In this document: one piece after another, positions 44,932-53,530 of the stretch
How the letters are laid out: each line of letters begins with the position of its first letter
Position numbering within the stretch: position 1 is the first letter of the stretch
Assembly (NCBI RefSeq): GCF_002211365.1
Contig: NZ_LOKZ01000002.1
Location: forward strand, 124,001 to 188,000
Reading direction: 5' to 3'
Length of the DNA stretch: 64,000 bases
Source of the DNA: Rhizobium sp. R711
GTDB taxonomy: Bacteria; Pseudomonadota; Alphaproteobacteria; Rhizobiales; Rhizobiaceae
The notes under the pieces: generated by a model
The model's database searches: none
What the model was told of the DNA's origin: nothing
The model's input: the letters and a program-made list of their open reading frames with translations, nothing else
Translations under genes and position numbers: made by a program

Positions 44932-45930
44932 TCACCTTAACTGAAAGCCATGTGCAAGCGGATCGCGATCATCGACGAAGATTGTATTGTGACCGACAAG
45001 GCGAGCCCAGCCGCCGATGCTTGGAAGGATGCCCTTATACATACCAATGGCAACATCCCCTTCAACCTTGCCCTGAAACACTGTCCCGATGAGACTCTCA
45101 TGTCGATAAGAAGAGCCGGTGGCAAGCCGTCCCTTCGCGTGCAACTGCGCCATTCGCGCCGAGGTGCCGGTTCCGCCAGGTGACCGGTCTATCGCCTTGT
45201 CTCCGTAAAATACCGCGCATCGGCCATCCGACTGGTCATTGACCGGACGATCGCACCAGATCGCATGATGAACGCCGCGAATTCTCCCATCCTCCGGATG
45301 GATCGGGTCGCATATGTGAGCGAGGGTTTCTCTCAGCCCCCGGCTGAATCCGACGATCTCGGCTGTGGTCATACCGTCAAGTCCTGCCCAGTTCTCCTGT
45401 GGCTCGACGACGGCGTAGTAGTTGCCGCCATAGGAAATGTCGACAACCAGGCGCCCTATCCCAGGCACGTCGACGGCAACATCCGCTTCGTGCAGATAAC
45501 TCGGCACATTATAGAGGCGCACCGAGTCCACATATCCATTCTTTTCCTCATAGGAGACGTCGACCCGTCCCGCCGGCGTTTCGATGGAAACTTGCCCCGG
45601 TGTGCGAGGCTTCACCAGCCCCTCCTCGATCGCGGCCGTCACGACACCGATCGTTCCAGCCCCACACATGGGCAGGCACCCGCTCACCTCGATGAATAGG
45701 ACAGCGAAATCGCAGTCGTTGCGATAGGCGGGATATATGATCGCTCCTGACATGACGTCATGCCCACGGGGCTCGAACATCAAGGCCTTGCGCACCCAGT
45801 CGTGGTCGCGAACGAAAAGCTCGCGCCTTTCGCCCATCGGGACGTGTGGGAGCAGCGGGCCGCCGCCGGCAACGAGACGCACCGGATTTCCACATGTGTG
45901 GGCGTCGATGCAGAAGAAGGTGTTTCTCAT
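44932..45930 (-). CDS. Proline-racemase-superfamily protein with Cys-to-Gly active-site change
   Basis: 332 residues. The proline racemase/4-hydroxyproline epimerase family uses two thiols, or a Cys with Thr or a Ser with Cys in dehydratase relatives. Here the first is present as C89 in CLPMCGAGTIG. The second motif is DRSPGGTGTSARMA, where G252 replaces the expected Cys (codon GGC, one base from TGC). VDISYGGNYYAVVE is like 4-hydroxyproline epimerase. Thus normal two-base epimerisation is not expected, and elimination or another chemistry is possible. It follows a betaine/proline-type importer by 8 bases and shares an operon with an amino-acid oxidase, aldehyde dehydrogenase and DapA-type lyase of a hydroxyproline-like pathway. 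Confidence 0.88.
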   Translation of the reverse strand: MRNTFFCIDAHTCGNPVRLVAGGGPLLPHVPMGERRELFVRDHDWVRKALMFEPRGHDVMSGAIIYPAYRNDCDFAVLFIEVSGCLPMCGAGTIGVVTAAIEEGLVKPRTPGQVSIETPAGRVDVSYEEKNGYVDSVRLYNVPSYLHEADVAVDVPGIGRLVVDISYGGNYYAVVEPQENWAGLDGMTTAEIVGFSRGLRETLAHICDPIHPEDGRIRGVHHAIWCDRPVNDQSDGRCAVFYGDKAIDRSPGGTGTSARMAQLHAKGRLATGSSYRHESLIGTVFQGKVEGDVAIGMYKGILPSIGGWARLVGHNTIFVDDRDPLAHGFQLR

Positions 45931-45938
45931 ATCTTCCC

Positions 45939-46787
45939 TCAGGTCGCTCGAGGTGGGTTGCGATCAAGAAGACCGCGGCTCAACCGGTCGAGCAGCAGCG
46001 CGACCGCCACGATCGCCAGTCCTGCGCGCAAACCCAGTCCCATTTCCATGCGGGTCAGGCCACGCGTCACCTCGGCGCCAAGACCACCTGCTCCAACCAG
46101 GCCCGCCAGAACGACCATGGCCAGCGAAAGGAGAATGCATTGGTTCAGGCCGACCAACAATGTCTGCTTGGCCAGCGGAATTTCGATCTTCCATAGCACC
46201 GAACGAGGATGGGCACCAATTGCACTGCCAAGCTCCACGAACTCGCGCGGCACCTGGTTGAATGCCAAGGTCGTCAGCCGCAACATCGGCGGTATGCCGT
46301 AGACGATCGTGGCAATGATCGCCGGTACCCGCCCAAGGCTGAAGATCATCACCGCGGGGATCAGGTAAACCCACGGCGGAACGGTTTGCATGACGTCGAG
46401 CACTGGCCGTACGACCGCTTCAAAGGTCTTGTAACGCGAACAGAGGACGCCAACGGGAAACGCGATGAGCACCGAGATCGAGACGGCGACTGTCACAAGT
46501 GCAACCGTCTGCATTGATGCCGTCCAGAATCCGACGATCAGGCAAAACCCCAGACAGAGACCTGCAAGGATTGCCGCTCGCAGGTTCACCGCGAGGAATG
46601 CCGCAACGACGACGGTACCGATCAGAACAACAGGCGGCACGAACAGCAGCGTGGCCTCGAGTGCCGACAGGACTGCCTCCACCAAATAGCTGATCGCGGC
46701 GAACAGCGGATGCAGGTTGGTGTTCAGCCAGTCAACCGCCGGAGCGAGGAAAGCGCCTGGCGAAAACTGCAAGACCGATGGGTTCAT
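45939..46787 (-). CDS. Betaine/proline-type ABC permease (second copy)
   Basis: 282 residues, starting on the ATGA overlap with the preceding permease. ProW/OpuAB-type permease with six or seven helices and the EAA loop EFVELGSAIGAHPRSVLWKIE near residue 185, then the GLVGAGGLGAEVTRGL motif near 235. It forms a heterodimer with the other permease. These importers take up glycine betaine, proline betaine, choline or carnitine. Confidence 0.91.
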   Translation of the reverse strand: MNPSVLQFSPGAFLAPAVDWLNTNLHPLFAAISYLVEAVLSALEATLLFVPPVVLIGTVVVAAFLAVNLRAAILAGLCLGFCLIVGFWTASMQTVALVTVAVSISVLIAFPVGVLCSRYKTFEAVVRPVLDVMQTVPPWVYLIPAVMIFSLGRVPAIIATIVYGIPPMLRLTTLAFNQVPREFVELGSAIGAHPRSVLWKIEIPLAKQTLLVGLNQCILLSLAMVVLAGLVGAGGLGAEVTRGLTRMEMGLGLRAGLAIVAVALLLDRLSRGLLDRNPPRAT

Positions 46788-47632
46788 GACTGCCTCCCTG
46801 TTCCAAGCCGAGCCGCGCTCTGTGTGATGCGGTCGAGTACCATCGTCAGCACGACGATTGCGATCGCGCCATTGATGGATGTCGCGATGTCGAGTGTGCG
46901 GATTGCGCCATAGATCGTCTCTCCAAGGCCGCCCGAGCCGACGATGCCGGCGATCACGACCATGCCGAACGCCATCATCAGGCTCTGGTTGATCCCAGCC
47001 ATGATGCTGGGAAGGGCAAACGGCAGGCGGATTTTAAAGAACATCTGGCCCGGCCGCATTCCGCTTGCCTCACCAAGTTCGATGAACTCCCGGGGCGTCA
47101 GACGGATTCCAAGCGAGGTCAGCCGGATGGCCGGCGGCATGGCAACGACGATGGTGGCGATAAGGGCTGTCGCTGGACCATAACCCAGCAAGGCGATCGC
47201 AGGCAGCAGATAGATGTATGGCGGAAGCGTCTGGATCAGGTCCAGGACCGGTTCCATGAAGCGGTCGAAAGCCGTGAAGAAACCTGCTGCGATCCCGACA
47301 GGGATACCAATCGCGAGTGCGAGCACCGTTGCCGTCAAGACCAGGGCCAGAGTGCTCATCGTTTCTGGCCAGAGCCCCATGGAAAAGCACAATAGCAGCG
47401 CAACGCCGCTCAGAATAGCGAACCAGGCGTTCACCAACCGCCAGCCCACCAGCGCAAACACGATTGCGACGACATAAAACGGCGGAAGCTGCAGCAGCCA
47501 GAGGATTCCACCGTAGAGTCCCTCGAGAACCCATCTGACGGAATCGAAAAGGGATTCTCCGTTCTCGCTGACCCACTCAAGCGCGGCGTCTGTCCATTCG
47601 TCGAAGGTGTCAGTGAAGCTTGAAACGTCCAT
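46784..47632 (-). CDS. Betaine/proline-type ABC permease (first copy)
   Basis: 282 residues. ProW-type permease with an N-terminal acidic amphipathic segment (DEWTDAALEWVSENG), helices such as LALVLTATVLALAIGIPVG, the EAA loop EFIELGEASGMRPGQMFFKI, and the GIVGSGGLGETIYGA motif. It overlaps the second permease by 4 bases. Having two permease genes instead of one resembles osmoprotectant and carnitine importers with heterodimeric channels. Confidence 0.91.
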   Translation of the reverse strand: MDVSSFTDTFDEWTDAALEWVSENGESLFDSVRWVLEGLYGGILWLLQLPPFYVVAIVFALVGWRLVNAWFAILSGVALLLCFSMGLWPETMSTLALVLTATVLALAIGIPVGIAAGFFTAFDRFMEPVLDLIQTLPPYIYLLPAIALLGYGPATALIATIVVAMPPAIRLTSLGIRLTPREFIELGEASGMRPGQMFFKIRLPFALPSIMAGINQSLMMAFGMVVIAGIVGSGGLGETIYGAIRTLDIATSINGAIAIVVLTMVLDRITQSAARLGTGRQS

Positions 47633-47655
47633 GTCACTCAGCTCCCGTTCAGCGG

Positions 47656-48747
47656 TCAGGCGACCGCGCGATCGTTGTTGGAGGTACCCTTGACGCCCAT
47701 GAGGAGGCTGCGCGGTGTGACCACGCCAACGACCTCGTTGTTGTCGACGACGGCAATGGCGTCGCGGTCTGTCTGCATGGTCAGCGTAATCAACTCGTCG
47801 ATGTCGGCATCCAAAGTGGTCCGCAGCAGCGACGAGACGTCGGAGTGTGGCTCGCTGCGTTGAAACTCGCTGACGCTGTGCATCACGGAATGCGCCTTGA
47901 TCAGATGCAGCCGCGATATGCCCGCCACAAACTCGGCGACATAGTCGTCCGCTGGATTGAGGATGATCTCCTCGGCAGTCCCTGTCTGGATGATGACGCC
48001 ATCTTTCATGATGGCGATGCGGTCACCGATGCGGATCGCCTCGTCGAGATCGTGGGTGATGAAGACGGCGGACTTGCCAAGCGACTTCGTGAGCTGGCGA
48101 AATTCGTCCTGAAGCTGTCGGCGAATCAGCGGATCGAGTGCGCTGAAAGGCTCGTCCATCAGGATGATTTCCGGATCGGAGGCAAGCGCGCGGGCAAGGC
48201 CGACACGCTGCTGCATGCCGCCGGACAATTCCTTCGGGTATCGGTCAACCCAATCTGCCAGGCCCACCGTTTCCAAGGCGGCCTTGGCGGTCTTATTCCG
48301 CTCGAGCTTGGGAATGCCCTGAACTTCCAGGCCGAAGGCCGCGTTTTCGAGCACTGTACGATGCGGAAGCAGCGCAACGCTTTGGAACACCATGCCGATG
48401 TTCTTGGCACGCATCTGCCGCAGTTCGACCGGCGAGAGCGCGGCAATGTCCCTGCCTTTGACAAGCACCTTTCCGGAGCTTGGGGTAATCAGCTTGTTCA
48501 GCAGCCGGATCAGCGTCGACTTTCCACTGCCCGACAGGCCCATGATACAGAAGATCTCGCCACGCCGTACCTGCAGGCTGGCGTTCGAGACGCCGACGAC
48601 GCAGTTGAACTCCTTCAGCACGTCCTTCTTGCCCAGTCCACGCTCGGTAATCGATCTCATGGCGGCGGCGGACTTGTCCCCGAAAACCTTCCAGAGGGAT
48701 TGGCAATCAATCAGGACTTCATTGGTATCGGCGTTTGCGGCTTTCAT
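47656..48747 (-). CDS. Betaine/proline-type ABC ATPase with CBS segment
   Basis: 363 residues from the ATG at 48747, preceded by AAGGGG. ProV/OpuAA class: Walker A MGLSGSGKST, signature LSGGMQQRVGLARAL, Walker B ILMDEPFSALDPL and the long N-terminal extension with AAMRSITERGLGKKDV. The C-terminal region about 290-363 ends with AVVDNNEVVGVVTPRSLLMG, part of a CBS domain that in OpuA senses ionic strength. It energises the betaine-type permease pair. Its presence suggests the substrate is a quaternary amine or proline-like compound. Confidence 0.93.
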   Translation of the reverse strand: MKAANADTNEVLIDCQSLWKVFGDKSAAAMRSITERGLGKKDVLKEFNCVVGVSNASLQVRRGEIFCIMGLSGSGKSTLIRLLNKLITPSSGKVLVKGRDIAALSPVELRQMRAKNIGMVFQSVALLPHRTVLENAAFGLEVQGIPKLERNKTAKAALETVGLADWVDRYPKELSGGMQQRVGLARALASDPEIILMDEPFSALDPLIRRQLQDEFRQLTKSLGKSAVFITHDLDEAIRIGDRIAIMKDGVIIQTGTAEEIILNPADDYVAEFVAGISRLHLIKAHSVMHSVSEFQRSEPHSDVSSLLRTTLDADIDELITLTMQTDRDAIAVVDNNEVVGVVTPRSLLMGVKGTSNNDRAVA

Positions 48748-48796
48748 AGCGATCCCCTTGAGCCAATTGGCGCTGGCTTCTCTCATTGGGCTTCAA

Positions 48797-48823
48797 GGGC
48801 CGTCCGACCGGGTCGGACGGCCC
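48797..48823 (-). other. Strong hairpin between binding-protein and ATPase genes
   Basis: GGGCCGTCCGACC at 48797-48809 and its reverse complement at 48811-48823 form a stem of 12-13 pairs with a tiny loop, 9 bases after the binding-protein stop. This is likely to stop exonucleases or terminate part of the transcripts, giving more binding protein than membrane subunits. No T-run follows. Confidence 0.7.
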
Positions 48824-48831
48824 TGCACGGG

Positions 48832-49683
48832 TTAGTTCTTCTTGATGTTTTCCCAACGCTTGATCAGGTCGGCATGCGCTGCGACCCAGCCCTGGACAGC
48901 CTGATCCATCGTCTTGCCGTCCTTGACCTCGCCGTTGATGGCGGTGATGTCGGCGATCGGAACGTAGACGCTGGCCATGACTTCACGGGCGTGCGGGTTT
49001 TCTTCGGAGAAGCCCTTCTTGCCGATCCAGTAGTAGCTCTGCGGCGGCGGGAAGACGCCCTTCGGATCCTTGAGGTATTTCACCTCGTATTTCTGGACCA
49101 TCCACGAAGGCTCCCAGATCGTGACGGCGATCCACTCCTTGCGGTCATAGGCAGATTTGAGGGCCGCCGTCATCGCAGCCGTGCTGCCTTCGACCAGCTG
49201 CAGCTTGATATCGTAGTCCTTGACGGCGTTGGCGGAGTCACGCATCAGGCCGGCGCCCGGCTCGATGCCGATGATCTTGCCGCCGAACTTGTCGGCGTTT
49301 TCATTGAGCTGTTCCAAAGAGTCGATTGGCACGTATTTCGGAACCGCGATCCCTTGATAGAGGCCGTGCGAAACAGGCGAGATCTTTTCCAGACGGTTCT
49401 TGTTCTTGTTCCAGTAGTCCTGGGCGACATAGTCCGTTTGCGAGGTGAGAACCTGTATGTCGCCCTTGGCAAGAGCGGCATAGGCAATGCCCCATTCGGA
49501 AAACTCGGTCACCTTGACGGTATAGCCGGCGTCTTCAAGAACCTTCTTGGTGATTCCGGTGATGGGCGTCAGATCTTCCCATGACATCGTGCCCATGTTG
49601 ATCGTCTTTTCTTCCGCGCGAGCCGGAAGGATGCTGATCCCGACCATCGCGGCGGCGCAGAGCGCTTTCCACAAAGTCTTCAT
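48832..49683 (-). CDS. Betaine/proline-type periplasmic binding protein
   Basis: 283 residues from the ATG at 49683 with AGGAG eight bases upstream; a frame to 49782 is rejected. Signal peptide: KTLWKALCAAAMVGISILPA cleaved after ARA. The mature part is an OpuAC/ProX-type type-II binding protein: MGTMSWEDLTPITGITKKVL, GDIQVLTSQTDYVAQDYW, and DRKEWIAVTIWEPSWMVQKY with aromatic residues suited to a quaternary-amine cage. The ligand could be a betaine, proline betaine or hydroxyproline. It is made from an operon with hydroxyproline-type enzymes. Confidence 0.92.
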   Translation of the reverse strand: MKTLWKALCAAAMVGISILPARAEEKTINMGTMSWEDLTPITGITKKVLEDAGYTVKVTEFSEWGIAYAALAKGDIQVLTSQTDYVAQDYWNKNKNRLEKISPVSHGLYQGIAVPKYVPIDSLEQLNENADKFGGKIIGIEPGAGLMRDSANAVKDYDIKLQLVEGSTAAMTAALKSAYDRKEWIAVTIWEPSWMVQKYEVKYLKDPKGVFPPPQSYYWIGKKGFSEENPHAREVMASVYVPIADITAINGEVKDGKTMDQAVQGWVAAHADLIKRWENIKKN

Positions 49684-49762
49684 TGTTCTTACTCCTAGTT
49701 TTCGTTCCCATTCTCGTTGAAGACTTGCGGTGGGCTCAGTCTTCACATTGCGCGGCAAGGGG

Positions 49763-51109
49763 TCATCCCTCGCGGCCTGCACGCAATTCCTGCAACTTGA
49801 TCACCGAATTGATCCCCAGCCACGCAAGCGGCTCGGGCGGCAGTCTCGTGGGCGCCGGATGATCCATGTATTTGTCGAGTAGTTCTGAGCCCGTTTCGGT
49901 CGCAAGCTCGGCTGCGAGCACACCGGCAAGCGTGCTCTTCACGGTTCCAAGGCCATTTTCGCAGCACGCCGAAAACAGGCCTTCGTCGATTTCGCCGAAG
50001 GCCGGCACGTGATTGCGACTGAGGCACAGGCGGCCGGCCCAACTGTGCTGGAACGGCAACTCCGCCAATTTCGGAAAACGCGCATCAAGCGACCGACGAT
50101 GGGCGGCCGCGAGCTTGGCCAGGCGTTTGTCGGTGACAGCGATCGTCCTGTCGTAGGTGTATTTTGTGCGAAGGACGATACGTGAAAGCCCGTTCGAGGT
50201 GATCTTGCGAACCGTTGCGCCCATGGCATCAGCCGGCAGCAACGCCCACCTGTCCTGCCCAGATACGGCATGCGCGATATCATCCGCCGGAAAAGGAGCC
50301 GTCATCGACGCATAGGCAAATATATGGATCAGCCGACCCCGAAAATGGCCGAAGTCCTCGATGTGCCCGTTGACCCCCAAGATGACCTTCGGCGCGGTAA
50401 CCGAGCCCCGTGTCGATTTGGCTGTCCAGGTCCCGCCCTCACGCCGCAGTTCCGTGACAGGCGAGCGCTCGACGATCGTCACGGTCTGCCCAACGCCAGC
50501 CGCAAAGCCACGGACATAGTCCGCAGGCTGGATCATGACCGCACCGGGGGTGTACAAACCGCCGAGGTAGTAGTCGGAGCCTGTCAGCTCGCGCATTTGC
50601 GATCGGTCGAGGAACACATGTTTTTCGCCGATGCGCCGAAGCGACTCGCCGTAACTGACGTTCAGCTTCATTCCCCGGGCCGTTGCCGCGGCATTGATTT
50701 TGCCTGACGGGTCGAATGTCTCCCTGGACATCCCATATTCGTCCGCAGCGCTTTTTGCGAAATCGATCGCAAAGCGGTTTTGTGCAATCTCAAGGGCGGT
50801 TGCCGTCTCACTCGCGCCTGAATACTCGCCCGCTGAAAGATTGTGCGGCACATCGATCATGTAGCCGGAATTTCGGCCAGCCGTGCTTTTGGCTACCTCT
50901 CCCGCTTCCATGACGACGATCTTGTCGCTCGGCCGGATCTGTGAGAGCCGTCGGGCCGCGGACAACCCCGCAAACCCCGCTCCGACGATGAGCCAGTCGG
51001 CTGCCACACTGCCTTCGAGTGTCCGCAGGGGCGCGATACGGTTGCTGATCGCCTCCCAGCCGGAGACACCGGATTCAGCGGGCAGCCGTCTGACGACAGT
51101 CTTCGTCAT
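49763..51109 (-). CDS. FAD-dependent amino-acid/amine oxidoreductase (DadA/PuuB-type)
   Basis: 448 residues. FAD motif IVGAGFAGLSAARRLS around residues 41-56, with the N-terminal lead-in ESGVSGWEAISNRIAP and the segment AGRNSGYMIDVPH after the binding fold. Family members oxidise D-amino acids, glycine derivatives or gamma-glutamylputrescine. In hydroxyproline breakdown, a D-hydroxyproline dehydrogenase (HypO) of the same class makes pyrroline-hydroxycarboxylate. It overlaps the aldehyde dehydrogenase stop (ATGA). A diverged paralogue is encoded at 54656-56002. Confidence 0.87.
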   Translation of the reverse strand: MTKTVVRRLPAESGVSGWEAISNRIAPLRTLEGSVAADWLIVGAGFAGLSAARRLSQIRPSDKIVVMEAGEVAKSTAGRNSGYMIDVPHNLSAGEYSGASETATALEIAQNRFAIDFAKSAADEYGMSRETFDPSGKINAAATARGMKLNVSYGESLRRIGEKHVFLDRSQMRELTGSDYYLGGLYTPGAVMIQPADYVRGFAAGVGQTVTIVERSPVTELRREGGTWTAKSTRGSVTAPKVILGVNGHIEDFGHFRGRLIHIFAYASMTAPFPADDIAHAVSGQDRWALLPADAMGATVRKITSNGLSRIVLRTKYTYDRTIAVTDKRLAKLAAAHRRSLDARFPKLAELPFQHSWAGRLCLSRNHVPAFGEIDEGLFSACCENGLGTVKSTLAGVLAAELATETGSELLDKYMDHPAPTRLPPEPLAWLGINSVIKLQELRAGREG

Positions 51110-52623
51110 CGGATCGTCTCGTCGACCGAGCGATCGGAAACGTCGATCCAGATCGTCTTCAGTTCGCAGTAGTTATCGTGGGCGAAGATGGACTTGTCTC
51201 GACCGCCGAAACCGGACTCCTTGTAGCCGCCGAACGGTGTCGTTGCGTCGCCTTCTCCGAAGCAGTTGACGGTGACCAATCCAGCCCGGATGTCACGCGA
51301 CAGCCGGATCGCGTTCTTCAGGCTGCCGGTATAGACCGACGCGGTCAGGCCATAATTGGTGTCATTGGCAAGTGCGACGGCTTCGGCAATGGTGTTGAAC
51401 GTCGTCACCGACAGGATCGGCCCGAAGATCTCTTCCTTGAACAGCCGGCTTGCGGCCGTAACGCCCTCGACCACCGTCGGCTCGACGAAGATGCCGCCAC
51501 GCGTTTGGCCGCCATGCGCGATCGTCAGCTTCTCGCTTTTGATGTCGTCGAGGAAGGATGTGACCTTCTCGTAGTGGTTTTTGCTGACCAGCGCACCGAC
51601 GCGGTTTTCCGGATCGAGCGGATCGCCCGTCTTCCACTCGCGCATATAGGCCCCAATGCGCTTCAACAGCTCGTCCTTAACCTTGGCGTGGACGATCAGT
51701 CGCGAACTGGCTGAGCAGTTTTCGCCCATGTTCCAGAAGGCACCATTGACCACCTGTTCGGCGACGAGATCCAGGTCCTCGGCGTCTTCCAGCACCACGG
51801 CCGGGTTCTTGCCGCCGCATTCGAGTACGACCTTCTTGAGGTTGGAATCGGCGGAATAGTGCAGGAAGCGGCGCCCGGTCGGCGTCGAGCCGGTGAAGGC
51901 CACCATATCGACGTCCATGTGCAAGCCGAGCGGTTCACCGACCTCCCGGCCGCTGCCGGTGACGACGTTGAGGATACCGGCCGGAATGCCAGCTTCATGA
52001 GCAAGTTCGGCGACGCGCAGCGTCGTCAGCGTCGTCTCCTGCGCAGGCTTGACGATGACCGAGCAACCGGCCGCCAGCGCCGGCCCAATCTTCCAGGCGA
52101 GCATCAGCAGGGGGAAGTTCCAAGGCAACACGCAGCCGACGACACCGATCGGCTCGCGTACGACCATCGCCAGCGCATTGGGGCCGACCGGATTGGTATT
52201 GTCATAGAGCTTGTCGATTGCCTCGGCATGCCAACGAATGGTGTGAATAGTGTCGGGTACGTCGACCGTCTGGCACTCGCGAACCGGCTTGCCGCTGTCG
52301 AGGCTTTCCATGACCGCGAGCTCATGGCGATTTTTTTCAAGCAGCTTTGCGAACTTGATGAGCGTCTCCTTGCGCTCGCCGGGCGATAGCTGACGCCAGC
52401 GGCCATCCTCGAACGCCTCTCTTGCCTTGAGGACTGCGTAGTCGACATCGCTTGAGTCACAGGCCGCGACCTCGGCCAGATGTTCGCCGGTCGCGGGATT
52501 GGTGGTCTTGAACGTCTTGCCGGAATTGGCCGGACGGAAGGCTCCATCAACGAAAGCATTCGTCGGGAACTGAAGACCGGCGGCGATCGCTTTGTATTCG
52601 GCTAAGGTCAAGGGTTCATGCAT
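51106..52623 (-). CDS. Aldehyde dehydrogenase
   Basis: 505 residues. NAD-dependent aldehyde dehydrogenase with the catalytic Cys in FWNMGENCSASSR and the Glu in VVLECGGKNPAVVLE; VVKPAQ-type IVKPAQETTLT is the cofactor region. It resembles gamma-glutamyl-aminobutyraldehyde and alpha-ketoglutarate semialdehyde dehydrogenases, and in this operon the oxidation of alpha-ketoglutarate semialdehyde to alpha-ketoglutarate is the best guess. Its start overlaps the DapA-family stop by 8 bases. Confidence 0.9.
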   Translation of the reverse strand: MHEPLTLAEYKAIAAGLQFPTNAFVDGAFRPANSGKTFKTTNPATGEHLAEVAACDSSDVDYAVLKAREAFEDGRWRQLSPGERKETLIKFAKLLEKNRHELAVMESLDSGKPVRECQTVDVPDTIHTIRWHAEAIDKLYDNTNPVGPNALAMVVREPIGVVGCVLPWNFPLLMLAWKIGPALAAGCSVIVKPAQETTLTTLRVAELAHEAGIPAGILNVVTGSGREVGEPLGLHMDVDMVAFTGSTPTGRRFLHYSADSNLKKVVLECGGKNPAVVLEDAEDLDLVAEQVVNGAFWNMGENCSASSRLIVHAKVKDELLKRIGAYMREWKTGDPLDPENRVGALVSKNHYEKVTSFLDDIKSEKLTIAHGGQTRGGIFVEPTVVEGVTAASRLFKEEIFGPILSVTTFNTIAEAVALANDTNYGLTASVYTGSLKNAIRLSRDIRAGLVTVNCFGEGDATTPFGGYKESGFGGRDKSIFAHDNYCELKTIWIDVSDRSVDETIR

Positions 52624-53530
52624 GACGATTGGCTCCCGACGTGATCTGGCCGACCGTGCGCTTCAGAGTGGCAACGACGGTCTGGAGTGTTCGTTTTTCT
52701 TCGCAGTTGAGTGGGCGAAGCGGCGCGCGCACCGGGCCGGCCTCAAGGCCGATGATCTCGCAGCCGTGTTTGATCGACTGGACGAACTTGCCGCATTCGA
52801 GGAAGTCCATCAGTGGCAACATTGCGGTCATGATCGCGCGCCCCTTGTCGAAATTCCTCTCGACCACACAGGCTTCATAGAGAGCGACATGCTCCCGCGG
52901 CAGGAAATTCGAGCCGGCGCAAACCCAGCTTCTTGCGCCCCATGCGAAGAATTCGAGCGCTTGGTCATCCCAGCCACAGGAAAGGGCGATATGCGGAAAT
53001 TTCCTGGCGAGCAGATGAAGGTTGCCCATGTCGCCGGAGCTTTCCTTGATGGCGACGACATTCTTCGACTTGCCGACGCGCGAGAAATATTCCTCGCCCA
53101 TCATCACACCCATGCGGGCGGGGTAGTTGTAGAGCATGATCGGCAGGTTGGCCGCACGATCGACGGTCAGCGCGTGAACGGCGTTTTCCCGCTCCGTCGG
53201 AAGCGCATAGGGAGGCGTGGATACGAGGATCGCATCGGCGCCGATCTCCTTGGCGGCCTTCGCGTATTCGACCGAATCCTCCGTCCGTGTGGCGCCCGTT
53301 CCGATGATGAGAGGCAAGCGGCTCCCGATAACGTCCTTCGCGTAGGAAGCGAGGTCAAAACGTTCCTGGCTTGTCTGCGCGTAGTACTCGCCCGTCGACC
53401 CGCCAACGATAATCCCGTGGACCCCGGCCTCGATCAGCGTTTCCAGCACGGCAGAAAAGCCCTTCCGGTCGATCTGTCCGCTTTGATCGAGCGGCGTGAT
53501 GGCCGGGGTGTAGATCCCCTCGAATTTCAC
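52616..53530 (-). CDS. DapA-family lyase/deaminase
   Basis: 304 residues of a dihydrodipicolinate-synthase-type TIM barrel. The Schiff-base Lys is in VVAIKESSGD near residue 165, and the Tyr in MLYNYPARMG near 135, with GGSTGEYYAQ near 43 in place of the GTTGE loop. In rhizobial hydroxyproline use HypD of this family deaminates pyrroline-4-hydroxy-2-carboxylate to alpha-ketoglutarate semialdehyde, which the adjacent aldehyde dehydrogenase would oxidise. It starts on an ATGA overlap with the GntR gene. Confidence 0.88.
   Translation of the reverse strand: MKFEGIYTPAITPLDQSGQIDRKGFSAVLETLIEAGVHGIIVGGSTGEYYAQTSQERFDLASYAKDVIGSRLPLIIGTGATRTEDSVEYAKAAKEIGADAILVSTPPYALPTERENAVHALTVDRAANLPIMLYNYPARMGVMMGEEYFSRVGKSKNVVAIKESSGDMGNLHLLARKFPHIALSCGWDDQALEFFAWGARSWVCAGSNFLPREHVALYEACVVERNFDKGRAIMTAMLPLMDFLECGKFVQSIKHGCEIIGLEAGPVRAPLRPLNCEEKRTLQTVVATLKRTVGQITSGANRHA

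Noticed and set aside
47620..49584. 654-codon plus-strand open frame
   Set aside because: Antisense to the betaine-type importer ATPase and binding protein; no motif and no ribosome site.
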